Shown piece by piece: positions 14,386-22,513 of a stretch of 64,000 bases of DNA (its first letter is position 1; each line of letters begins with the position of its first letter). The DNA is from Phycisphaerae bacterium. GTDB lineage: Bacteria; Planctomycetota; Phycisphaerae; UBA1845; Fen-1342. The DNA is taken from assembly GCA_028279405.1 (NCBI GenBank), contig JANQNU010000015.1, positions 32,735 through 96,734 on the forward strand, in the 5' to 3' direction. The notes under the pieces were generated by a model that saw nothing but the letters and a program-made list of their open reading frames with translations, searched no databases and was not told the origin of the DNA. The position numbers were made by a program, and so were the translations under genes.

Positions 14386-17244
14386 ATGTCGCGAGGGATT
14401 CTGGCGAGGTACGCGATGAGCTTACGGCGATTGGCAATGACGACCGTTGCGGGGCTGCTGCTGGCGCTCCAGTTCGGTTGTCCGACGGGCGCGACGAATC
14501 CGACGGAGTTCCTGGCCGGTTCGACCGGCGACGCCACCCGGATCGGGACGACGGCAGATGTCGACGTGCTTTCGCCGGTCAGTGATTTGTCGATCACGGG
14601 CGGGACGCCGGTCGAGGTCAACTGGCGGGCGGTTGCGACGACGCGCCTGGCGGTGATCGACATTTTCGTCGACGTCGATCAGGACCCGGACAACGGGAAC
14701 GAAATCATCGCGGCCAACAATCAGTCGCTCGATATGAACTCGACGGTGATCGATACCACGCAGCTCGCTGCCGGCGACTATTTCGTCGGTGTTCGGCTGG
14801 AGGAGTTCGGGGCGGTCAGTGCGGCGGGATACGCCACCGGCCGCGTGACGATCAATCAACGCACGGATCTGTTCTTTACCTCGCCGCGTGGAAACTTCGT
14901 GTTCGATCGGTCCTTGCGGGTCAATCCACGTTTCGACGTGGCCTGGTCCCTGGACGACCCGGACAGCATCGTTTCGATCGAAGTGTTCCTGGATCCGGAT
15001 GAGACGCCGAATGGAAATGAAGTGTTGTTGCGCGAGAGCAACTCACAGACCGGCGACAGTTTCGTGTTTGACTTCCCCACGAGCAGCTTCGAGCCTGGGA
15101 CGTACCGCATCCTCGCGCTGGTGAGCGATGGGGTGGATCAGTTCCCGTTCTACGCACCGGGGTCGATTCGGCTGCGCTCACGGTTGTCGGGGGTGTTCGA
15201 TCTGCGCGACCTGGAGTTGCCGGGCCATCCGCTTTCCGGGGCGAAGTTCGAAGGATTCAATCCGCGTGACAATGCGGGAAGTTTCGTCGGTACGCTGCGC
15301 GATTTCGACAACGATGGCTTCGAGGACTTCGTGATTCTGTCGCAGTTCGGCAAGCCGCGAAACATCAGCAACGTCCAGCGTTCGGGTGCCGGTGAGGCCT
15401 ACATCGCATATGGCCGGGCGCGGCGTTTCAACGGCGCCATCAACCTGAATTCGACCGGTACGTTGTTCCGTGGCGAGATTATTACTGGCGTTCCGGCTGT
15501 GGACGACCCGATCCGACCGAGCCGCGGAATTACGAGTGTGGCGGCGTTGGCCGACTGGGATGGCGACGGGTTCCGTGAGATCGCCTGGGGCGTCCCCTTT
15601 ACGGACTCGACCGCGGTCAATCGGCTGGATAGTTTCGGCTATTTCCGTTCGGGCTGCGTTGTGATTTCGGCGAGCATCGACTTCCGGCCCGACATCGGCA
15701 ATCCGGGTCGTGCTGTGCTGAACCTGGCCAACTTTGGTGCCATTCAGGATGCTCCACCGTCGGAAACACCCTGTGTTGAGGGCTTTGCCGGACCGAAGGC
15801 GCCGATTTCTCCGGGCGCATTCACCTATTTCTTCCGCCATAACTCTGTCGGTGGACAGGGCGCTCCGGGAAGTGCGCTGACCGCGCGTGGTACTTTGGGC
15901 TGCCGCATTTCGAGCAATGAGTTTGGAGACGGCTTTGGGGAAACCGTTTCGGCGTTCGAGTTCCGCGGAATTCTGATGTCGGCACCGGGGCGTGACCCGG
16001 CGCTTTGCACACGCAGCAATATCGGTAACACGTTGCCCGGCGCGGGCGTCGTGACGGTCTACTACAGTGATGACGATTCGGCGACTTACTTGTGGGCGCC
16101 GGACTTCGCGCCGCCGGGCAATGACACTTATCCGGGCTTGTCTGTGAATCTGGCCGTCAATGCGATTCCGCATGCCGGTCCGAACTACTACATCGCGCAT
16201 GACAATCGCGTGTTCCCGGGTCAGGTGACGACGCTACTCTCGGACAATACGGACAATTGTGGCTACGACGCCTCGAACGACGCGACGCCGTGCGTTTACT
16301 TCGACACGCCGGGACCAAACTTGCGCAACTCGGCGCGGATCTACGGCGGCTTCAACGGCGCGCGGATCAGCGGAGCGGTGAGCGTGCCTGACTTCAACAC
16401 GGACGGCTTGCAGGACATCCTGGTTGGCAGTCCGCTGAGCAATGATGGTGCGGGTTCGTGCTTTGTCGTGTTTGGCCGCCTTCCTGACTTGATGCTGGAT
16501 GGCGAGTTGGCGGTCGAGGAGTTGGGGTTGCCGGTGAACTCGCCGAATGTCGGCGGGGCGCGGATCTTTGATGGTGTGCGGATCGTCGGTGAGCCGGGCG
16601 AACGTCTGGGTCAGTCGCAGGATTCGGTAGGCGACTTCAACGGCGACGGTATCTTCGACATCGGGATCGGCTCGCCGCTGTTGAACAATCGACAGGGTGG
16701 GGCGGCGGTGTTCTTCGGTTCGCGCGAGGTCATCAATCTGACAGAAGACGAGATCCCGTTCGGGGAGATTGCCGATCGTGGTCTTGGCATCGTGTTCGTC
16801 GGCGAGACCGAGGGCGATCTGGCCGGTGCGCGAATTCGATCGGCTGGCGACGTCGACCAGGACGGTCTGGATGACATTCTGATCGCGGCACCGAATCGCT
16901 CCGTACGGCTGGACATCGACCTCGACGGCGAGATTGAGATCGATCGTCAGGAATGCGGCGTGGTGTATCTGATCTACGGTTCATCGGATCTGCGCGGGAC
17001 GATCGAGCTTTCACAGGTCGGCACGGAGCAGTTGCCGGGTGCCGTGTTTGTCGGTGCAGCGAGTTCGAACTTCCTGGGTGCGGGACTGGGGCTTCAGGGC
17101 GACCGTAGCAACGGCATCTCGACGGCAGGCGATGTCGACGGCGACGGGAATGACGATCTCCTGATCAGCTCGGTTTCCGCGGCGCCGCGTGGCGGGCGGG
17201 TCGAGGCCGGCGAGGTGTACTTGATTTACGGAACGGGAGACTAG
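14386..17244 (+). CDS. FG-GAP (integrin-alpha-like) beta-propeller lipoprotein
   Basis: 952 residues. ATG 14386 is used; ATG 14416 (MSLRRLAMTTVAG) is an equally good start. The signal peptide ends in LLALQFGC, a lipobox-like site. Residues ~45-270 are beta-sandwich modules (VDVDQDPDNGNE, FLDPDETPNGNE are calcium-loop-like). From ~residue 290 there are at least six FG-GAP blades with DxDxDG calcium loops: DFDNDGFEDFVILS, DWDGDGFREIAWG, DFNTDGLQDILVG, DFNGDGIFDIGIG, DVDQDGLDDILIA and DVDGDGNDDLLIS. Known: FG-GAP repeats form a seven-bladed propeller used in adhesion or ligand binding. Cell-surface location is inferred from the signal. Neighbours on both sides are exported proteins. Confidence 0.85.
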   Translation: MSRGILARYAMSLRRLAMTTVAGLLLALQFGCPTGATNPTEFLAGSTGDATRIGTTADVDVLSPVSDLSITGGTPVEVNWRAVATTRLAVIDIFVDVDQDPDNGNEIIAANNQSLDMNSTVIDTTQLAAGDYFVGVRLEEFGAVSAAGYATGRVTINQRTDLFFTSPRGNFVFDRSLRVNPRFDVAWSLDDPDSIVSIEVFLDPDETPNGNEVLLRESNSQTGDSFVFDFPTSSFEPGTYRILALVSDGVDQFPFYAPGSIRLRSRLSGVFDLRDLELPGHPLSGAKFEGFNPRDNAGSFVGTLRDFDNDGFEDFVILSQFGKPRNISNVQRSGAGEAYIAYGRARRFNGAINLNSTGTLFRGEIITGVPAVDDPIRPSRGITSVAALADWDGDGFREIAWGVPFTDSTAVNRLDSFGYFRSGCVVISASIDFRPDIGNPGRAVLNLANFGAIQDAPPSETPCVEGFAGPKAPISPGAFTYFFRHNSVGGQGAPGSALTARGTLGCRISSNEFGDGFGETVSAFEFRGILMSAPGRDPALCTRSNIGNTLPGAGVVTVYYSDDDSATYLWAPDFAPPGNDTYPGLSVNLAVNAIPHAGPNYYIAHDNRVFPGQVTTLLSDNTDNCGYDASNDATPCVYFDTPGPNLRNSARIYGGFNGARISGAVSVPDFNTDGLQDILVGSPLSNDGAGSCFVVFGRLPDLMLDGELAVEELGLPVNSPNVGGARIFDGVRIVGEPGERLGQSQDSVGDFNGDGIFDIGIGSPLLNNRQGGAAVFFGSREVINLTEDEIPFGEIADRGLGIVFVGETEGDLAGARIRSAGDVDQDGLDDILIAAPNRSVRLDIDLDGEIEIDRQECGVVYLIYGSSDLRGTIELSQVGTEQLPGAVFVGAASSNFLGAGLGLQGDRSNGISTAGDVDGDGNDDLLISSVSAAPRGGRVEAGEVYLIYGTGD

Positions 17245-17250
17245 GTCGTG

Positions 17251-18099
17251 ATGCGATCCGTTTTCGTCGGTGGTTCGGTTCTGTTGCTTGGCGTTGCCTG
17301 TTTCACCGCGGGCTGCATCGGGACGATAGGCGAAACCAATGGGTTCGTGACGCTGGTCGAGGATCTGCTCAACGTCCCCATTGGTGGTGACGGTGGCGAC
17401 GGCGGCGGCGGTGGCGGCGGCGGCGGCGCTGAGGACGTAGCCTTCCGGCGGGATATGTCGCTTACGCTGGCCAACAATGCGGCCGGAGCGGACTTGAATG
17501 TCTGGTTGGCGGCATGGGTCGAGGCGAGCAGCATTCGTTCGGCGGAGCAGCAGGACGCCCTGATTGACGCTGGTTACGTTCAACTCCAGCGAGAAGTGAC
17601 GTTGGGTGTGCTTTCGCTCCCGGCGGGCACGTTCGTGCTGGCGGGTCCGGGTGCGGGAGGTGCACGTCGGGTCGTTGTTCCGAGTGCGCAGCCGGGCGCG
17701 AACCCCTTGGTGGGCAACGTCACCTTGGCTGCCGGGACGGCGCTGACGGAGCAGTTGACGATCATGACGCCGGACCGGATTCTGTTTTTCACGGAGCCGC
17801 CGGTTTCGTGCGAAAGCGTGGCATTCTTCTTCACGCGCGATGGCGAGATTCTGGATAGCCCGGCACTTTCGCAGGGTGGCGACGAGGAATTCGAAGGCGC
17901 CAATTTCCGACTGGGTCGTAAGACCTATGCGCAGATCAGCGCTTACATCTGCGACCCCTTCGATCCCGGCCTGGCGTTGCTCCAAGGCGGCGGCGTAGCG
18001 GAGTCGAATCAGTACCGCGAGGGTGACGCGATCCGGGTCGATTTCTTCCTGGATGCGCGGGTCACGGGCTTTGGTGCGATGGTGGAAATCGGCGGTTGA
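17251..18099 (+). CDS. Gly-rich lipoprotein of the secreted cluster
   Basis: 282 residues from ATG 17251 (GTG 17248 in the same frame is the alternative), preceded by GGGAGA. MRSVFVGGSVLLLGVACFTAGC is a signal peptide with the lipobox FTAGC. A linker of about 16 residues, nearly all Gly with Asp (around residues 45-60), separates the N-terminus from a beta-rich domain carrying LTLANNAAGADLNVWLAAW, PDRILFFTEPPVSCESVAFFF and DEEFEGANFRLGRKTYAQISAYIC. No family recognised. It lies 6 bases after the FG-GAP gene and 30 before the next, so it is part of the same unit. Surface-anchored accessory protein by inference. Confidence 0.65.
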   Translation: MRSVFVGGSVLLLGVACFTAGCIGTIGETNGFVTLVEDLLNVPIGGDGGDGGGGGGGGGAEDVAFRRDMSLTLANNAAGADLNVWLAAWVEASSIRSAEQQDALIDAGYVQLQREVTLGVLSLPAGTFVLAGPGAGGARRVVVPSAQPGANPLVGNVTLAAGTALTEQLTIMTPDRILFFTEPPVSCESVAFFFTRDGEILDSPALSQGGDEEFEGANFRLGRKTYAQISAYICDPFDPGLALLQGGGVAESNQYREGDAIRVDFFLDARVTGFGAMVEIGG

Positions 18100-18129
18100 T
18101 GCGGCCGACAGTGATGATGAGGATTTGAG

Positions 18130-19560
18130 ATGATGCGAAGAACGATTTTGCTCCTTTCGTGCTGGAGTGTGGGGTTCCTCGCGGCCGCTGCGCAGGCGCA
18201 ACCGGACAACGAAGCGCCCCCGCAGATTGCGGACATTACGTGGCAGCGTGTGCCGTTCGATCAGGTTGTGGCCATTGCCTTTGATCCAGCTACGGACGTT
18301 GCGGAAGAAGGGGATACGCTGATCGCGACGTTGCTGATCACGGATCCGGACTGGGGTCCGCTGGTCGAGGATCCCGAGGGTATCCTTTATCGCGTAGAGA
18401 TCGGGGATGCGGGCTCGGCTGCGTTTCCGTCGCCGGAACCGCCGCCTTTCACCGGACCTAACGTGACATTCCCGGGTTTCGTGCCCGAGGAAGCGATCGC
18501 GCCTCCGGCGAATGCCTCCGACTTGATGTTGGGGCTCGCATTCACGGTTCCGGAGTTTGTCGGGCGAAATCAGGGGCGTTTGCGTGGCCTGCTGAATTTC
18601 GACGTTCGGTATTCGTTTACGTTTGAGGTAGTGAACGACGAGCCGGATGAGGGTGTCCCCGTTTTTGGAACCGCCATCGAGTTTATCAGCGTCATCGAGA
18701 ATCCGGCTTTCCGCGGTCCCAATCCGCGTGCGTTTGCGGATGCCGGCGGCGATCAGGTTGTTGTCGCCGGTTCGATCGTGACGCTGGATGGCAGCCAGAC
18801 GTTCGACGGGTTTAACATCGGTTTTGACCCGAATGATCCGAATGTTTTTGAGAAGGACGACATTACCTTTACCTGGGAGTGGCTCTCCGGTCCGACGCGC
18901 GTCGACCCGTCGATTCCCGATCCGGAAGATTTCCCCGAGATCGCTCAGGTAACGTTGACGCAGGTTGGCACGTACGTCTATCGGTTGCTGGCGGACGACA
19001 ACGCCAACCCGGAGCCGACGTCGGACACGGTTTTGATTGAAGTGGTCTCGTCGATTCCGGAGAACGATGCTCCGCGGGCGGCGATCACCAGCCCCACCAC
19101 GACGATCGTCGTGGGCGACATCATCCGTCTCGACGGAACGGGTTCGACGGATCCAAACGGTGATCCGCTTTCGTTCCGCTGGATCCAGACGGATGAAGTG
19201 GGGCAGTTGCTGGCGGTGGACCTGGCGCGCGAGATCTTCCAGCCTTTGGGCGGGATCGAATCGCCGGTGTCGCAGTGGCAGGCGGTCACGGCTGGTGAGT
19301 TCTTCTTCCGGCTGCTGGTCGACGACGGCCAGTTGAGCGACACCGCGACCGTCGTTGTTCAGGTGGTCGAGGCCAGTGGCTCGTCGATCGATGCTGGCGG
19401 CGGAAACGCTCAGGCCCGCGACGACGGTTCGGACGCCAACGCCGGCAATGATGAGACCGGTGCGGATGCCCCGGCTCCTGCGGTCGGCTGTGGTGCTGGG
19501 CTTGGACCGGCACTTCTCGCACCGATGGGTCTGTGGTTCATGCGGCGGAGGCGCCCGTAG
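18130..19560 (+). CDS. Exported protein with PKD/cadherin-like domains and a Cys-TM-Arg C-terminal tail
   Basis: 476 residues. Signal peptide MMRRTILLLSCWSVGFLAAAAQAQ. Residues ~190-300 (ADAGGDQVVVAGSIVTLDGSQTFD ... GTYVYRLLADDNANP) and ~310-415 (AAITSPTTTIVVGDIIRLDGTGSTDPNGDPLSFRW ... GEFFFRLLVDDGQLSDTATV) are two PKD-type Ig-like repeats. The last ~26 residues are AVGCGAGLGPALLAPMGLWF followed by MRRRRP: a Cys, a hydrophobic span and an Arg cluster. This arrangement is like MYXO-CTERM-type sorting tails, processed at the Cys in other phyla; that assignment is inference. Last gene of the five-gene exported cluster. Confidence 0.75.
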   Translation: MMRRTILLLSCWSVGFLAAAAQAQPDNEAPPQIADITWQRVPFDQVVAIAFDPATDVAEEGDTLIATLLITDPDWGPLVEDPEGILYRVEIGDAGSAAFPSPEPPPFTGPNVTFPGFVPEEAIAPPANASDLMLGLAFTVPEFVGRNQGRLRGLLNFDVRYSFTFEVVNDEPDEGVPVFGTAIEFISVIENPAFRGPNPRAFADAGGDQVVVAGSIVTLDGSQTFDGFNIGFDPNDPNVFEKDDITFTWEWLSGPTRVDPSIPDPEDFPEIAQVTLTQVGTYVYRLLADDNANPEPTSDTVLIEVVSSIPENDAPRAAITSPTTTIVVGDIIRLDGTGSTDPNGDPLSFRWIQTDEVGQLLAVDLAREIFQPLGGIESPVSQWQAVTAGEFFFRLLVDDGQLSDTATVVVQVVEASGSSIDAGGGNAQARDDGSDANAGNDETGADAPAPAVGCGAGLGPALLAPMGLWFMRRRRP

Positions 19561-19779
19561 CGCGACAATGCGGTCGCATGGCGGCCTGGTGCGGAAAAAA
19601 CAGGAGTACGATCGGCCCGTGTGGATCTCCCGCGCGGGCCGTTTTCATACGGTCGGCGAGCGGCTGGTTTCGACGTATCCAGTCGACGGGCGGGTTGTTG
19701 GTGACCTTCTTCGAATCCGGTTGGACGCGCTTGCCTGACGCGGCGGGATCGATGATGCTGGGCCGTTACGAAGGAGGTG

Positions 19780-20688
19780 ATGGTGCAGGACCGTGGACAC
19801 TTGATGACCGAGTTGCGGAATGAGAAGTCGCGACGGATCGACCGGATGTCGATCGGCGAGGCGGTCGCGATGATCACCGCGGAGGACGCGACCGTTCCGG
19901 CAGCGGTGTCTGCGGCGCACCCGGAGATTTGTCGAGCGATTGACCTGGTGACGTCGGCGTTCGAGGCTGGTGGACGTCTGATCTACGTCGGCGCGGGCAC
20001 TAGTGGGCGGCTCGGCGTGCTGGATGCGTCAGAGTGTCCGCCGACATTCCTTTCGGACCCGCGGATGGTGCAGGGCGTGATCGCCGGCGGCTGGGAGGCG
20101 CTACGCAAAGCGGTGGAGGGGGCTGAGGACCTTCCCGAGGATGGTGCGCGGGCAATTGATGAGCACGCGGTCGGCCCGGCTGACGTCGTTTTCGGTATTG
20201 CGACGGGAGGCACGACCCCGTTCGTGCACGGTGCGTTGGCGCGTGCCCGAGAGTGCGGTGCGAAGACGGTGTTCTTCGCTTGCGTGCGCAAGGAGGATGT
20301 TCCGGACGACGCGGACGTCTCGATTCGCGTCCTGGTCGGTCCGGAGGTCATCACCGGAAGTACCCGCATGAAAGCCGGCACGGCAACCAAGCTGGTTCTG
20401 AACATGGTGACGACGATCAGCATGGTGCGGATCGGCAAGGTGTACGAGAACCTGATGGTGGACGTGAACACGCGTGCCAATCGAAAGCTCGTGGATCGTG
20501 GTGAGCGGATTCTGATGACATTGACGGGCCTGGAGCGTTCCGTGGCCGGGCAGCTGTTAGAAGCGGCTGAAGGGCAGGTGAAGACGGCGCTCGTGATGCA
20601 CGAGAAGCAGGTGGGACGATCGGACGCTGAGGCGCTGTTGCGTTCTCATCATGGCCAGCTGGCGCAGATCCTCGGGCGGCCGGCGTGA
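19780..20688 (+). CDS. murQ: N-acetylmuramic acid 6-phosphate etherase
   Basis: About 302 residues. The Shine-Dalgarno AAGGAGGTG (19771-19779) sits so close that GTG 19783 fits its spacing better than ATG 19780; ATG 19804 (MTELRNEKS) is a third option. Family blocks: TELRNEKSRRIDRM, GRLIYVGAGTSGRLGVLDASE (SIS-domain sugar-phosphate loop), CPPTFLSDP, GIATGGTTPFVHGAL, and EVITGSTRMKAGTATKLVLN with the catalytic-side STRMKAGTA. Reaction: cleaves the lactyl ether of MurNAc-6-P to give GlcNAc-6-P and D-lactate, in cytosolic peptidoglycan recycling. Its stop overlaps the start of the symporter gene, which suggests a linked uptake function. Confidence 0.93.
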   Translation: MVQDRGHLMTELRNEKSRRIDRMSIGEAVAMITAEDATVPAAVSAAHPEICRAIDLVTSAFEAGGRLIYVGAGTSGRLGVLDASECPPTFLSDPRMVQGVIAGGWEALRKAVEGAEDLPEDGARAIDEHAVGPADVVFGIATGGTTPFVHGALARARECGAKTVFFACVRKEDVPDDADVSIRVLVGPEVITGSTRMKAGTATKLVLNMVTTISMVRIGKVYENLMVDVNTRANRKLVDRGERILMTLTGLERSVAGQLLEAAEGQVKTALVMHEKQVGRSDAEALLRSHHGQLAQILGRPA

Positions 20689-22499
20689 TGGCGCTGGCGG
20701 CGGGCTCGCTCAGTAGCCATTTTACGACGCTCGATTGGGTGATCGTGGGCGCTTACCTGGCGCTGACCACTGTGATCGGCGCGACGTTGGCGGGCAAGCA
20801 GGCAACGATTCGCGACTTTTTCCTCGGAGGGCGCAAGCTCCCGTGGTTCGCGGTGTCGGGTTCGATCATCGCCACCGAGATCAGTGCGCTGACGTTCATT
20901 AGCGTGCCGTCCGTGGTCTTCCGGCCGGGGGGCAACTTCACCTACTTGCAGCTTGGCGTCTTCGGATCGTTTTTTGCCCGGCTGATCGTCGGTTATGTGC
21001 TCGTTCCGCAGTACTACAAGCGCGAGATCTACAGCCCGTACGACTACATGGGCCATCGGCTCGGGGCCGGCGTTCGGCCGATGACGACCGTACTGTTCGC
21101 GCTGTCGAGCTTGCTGGCCCAATCGGCACGCGTCTATCTGACAGCCGAGGTGTTGCTGGTCGTGATGCACGACCAGCTGACCGGGCTGAGCAGCCAGTTC
21201 GGTCTCAACCCGCTGGCGTGGGCGATCGTATTGATCGGGCTGGTATCGGTGACCTGGACGCTAATCGGCGGTATCTCGACGGTCATCTGGACGGACCTGA
21301 TGCTGTTCATCGTGTTTCTGCTCGGCGCTGGGATCGCGCTCGTGACGGTGATCCTGTCGCTCGATCAGGGAGTTGCCGACTTCGTCCGAATGGGCTGGCA
21401 GGCGAAGGACAGCGGGCCGTGGGGTAAGTTCACTTTCTTTGACTTCGACGCCGACCCTCGCCGGGCGTACACCATCTGGACGGCTGTGATTGCCAGCACG
21501 TGGGGCGGGCTGGGGGCTTACGGTACGGACCAGTTGCTGGCGCAGCGGATCTTCTGCTGCCGGGGCGAGCGACAGGCGCGGTGGGCGATCATCAGCAGTG
21601 CGGTTGGGCAGGTCGTGACCGCCACGGTCATGCTTGTCGGCGTCGGTTTGTACGCCTACTACCGCCAGCGTCCGTTGACCGGCGAGGCGGCCGAGGTTGT
21701 CGCCGCCAACACGGACCGTGTTTTTCCGGTTTTCATCGTGCAGGAGATCAAGCCCGGCTGGACGGGTTTGATCATTGCGGGCGTATTTGCCGCGGCGATC
21801 TCCAGCATGACCAGCATTCTGGCAGCGTTGAGCCAGACGGTGATGAGTGCGTTCTATGCACCGGTAGCGCGGCTGCTCGGCCGCAGTGGCGACCCGAGCG
21901 ACGACGGGAGCGGGGGCCAGTCGGTGCTGCTCGGACGCGTGCTGGTCGTCTTCTGGGGCGTCGTCATGTGTTTCATGGCGTACGTGGCGTCCGAAATCAA
22001 GGAGCAGTACAAGTCGATCCTGGACCTTGGCCTCGCGATGGCGGGGATCGCCGGCGGAGCGCTGTTGGCCGGGTTCGCGCTTTCGTTCCTGCCGTTACGG
22101 ATTGACGGACGCGGCTTCCTCTATTCCGGACCGTTGTCTGTACTCTGTGTGTTCGCGCTCATCTGGCATGAACAGTGGGCGTTTCAAACCTGCACGATCC
22201 TGGCGATCGTGCTCATTCTCTGCTGGGTTGGACATCTACTGCTCGGTGGAGGTGCGGCACCCGCGGTAGACGATGGATCGCGCAACGGGATCCGGTCGGG
22301 CATTCAGACGTTGCTGTTGCTCGTGGGGATCGGCCTGATGTTTGCGATCCAGAAGTACGGTTATTGGGATGGCGCGCCTGGTGGCGACGGAGAGCCGGCC
22401 AAGGAGACGATCGCTTGGCCGTGGTACATTCCGATCGGCAGCACGATCGCGTTCCTGTGGGGCTACTGGCTGGCGCGGCCGGCACGCCGCCCGGTTTGA
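20688..22499 (+). CDS. Sodium:solute symporter (SSS/SLC5 family)
   Basis: 603 residues from ATG 20688, overlapping the murQ stop by one base (TGATG). About 13-14 hydrophobic segments. Family blocks: TTVIGATLAGKQATIRDFFLGGRKLPWFAVSGSIIATEIS at residues ~25-65, where GGR(K/S)LPWW-like and SxxATEISA are hallmark SSS sequences. GPW...YTIWTA and WGGLGAYGTDQLLAQR follow in the middle, then FAAAISSMTSILAALSQTVM. Known: Na+-coupled uptake of sugars, sialic acid, inositol or organic acids. Coupling to murQ suggests an amino sugar, possibly MurNAc, anhydro-MurNAc or sialic acid; this is inference. The C-terminus has extra TM segments beyond the LeuT-fold core. Confidence 0.88.
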   Translation: MALAAGSLSSHFTTLDWVIVGAYLALTTVIGATLAGKQATIRDFFLGGRKLPWFAVSGSIIATEISALTFISVPSVVFRPGGNFTYLQLGVFGSFFARLIVGYVLVPQYYKREIYSPYDYMGHRLGAGVRPMTTVLFALSSLLAQSARVYLTAEVLLVVMHDQLTGLSSQFGLNPLAWAIVLIGLVSVTWTLIGGISTVIWTDLMLFIVFLLGAGIALVTVILSLDQGVADFVRMGWQAKDSGPWGKFTFFDFDADPRRAYTIWTAVIASTWGGLGAYGTDQLLAQRIFCCRGERQARWAIISSAVGQVVTATVMLVGVGLYAYYRQRPLTGEAAEVVAANTDRVFPVFIVQEIKPGWTGLIIAGVFAAAISSMTSILAALSQTVMSAFYAPVARLLGRSGDPSDDGSGGQSVLLGRVLVVFWGVVMCFMAYVASEIKEQYKSILDLGLAMAGIAGGALLAGFALSFLPLRIDGRGFLYSGPLSVLCVFALIWHEQWAFQTCTILAIVLILCWVGHLLLGGGAAPAVDDGSRNGIRSGIQTLLLLVGIGLMFAIQKYGYWDGAPGGDGEPAKETIAWPWYIPIGSTIAFLWGYWLARPARRPV

Positions 22500-22513
22500 C
22501 GGCGGAGACGATC

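Noticed and set aside
13317..19560. Possible CRISPR or phage origin for unknown gene clusters
   Set aside because: No direct-repeat/spacer pattern, integrase, capsid or tail genes are present; the unknown genes have host-like codon use and export signals.
22175..22513. N-terminal extension of the GT-C-like protein into the symporter gene
   Set aside because: It would overlap the symporter by more than 300 bases and encodes non-protein-like sequence. ATG 22514 has a ribosome-binding site directly before TM1.
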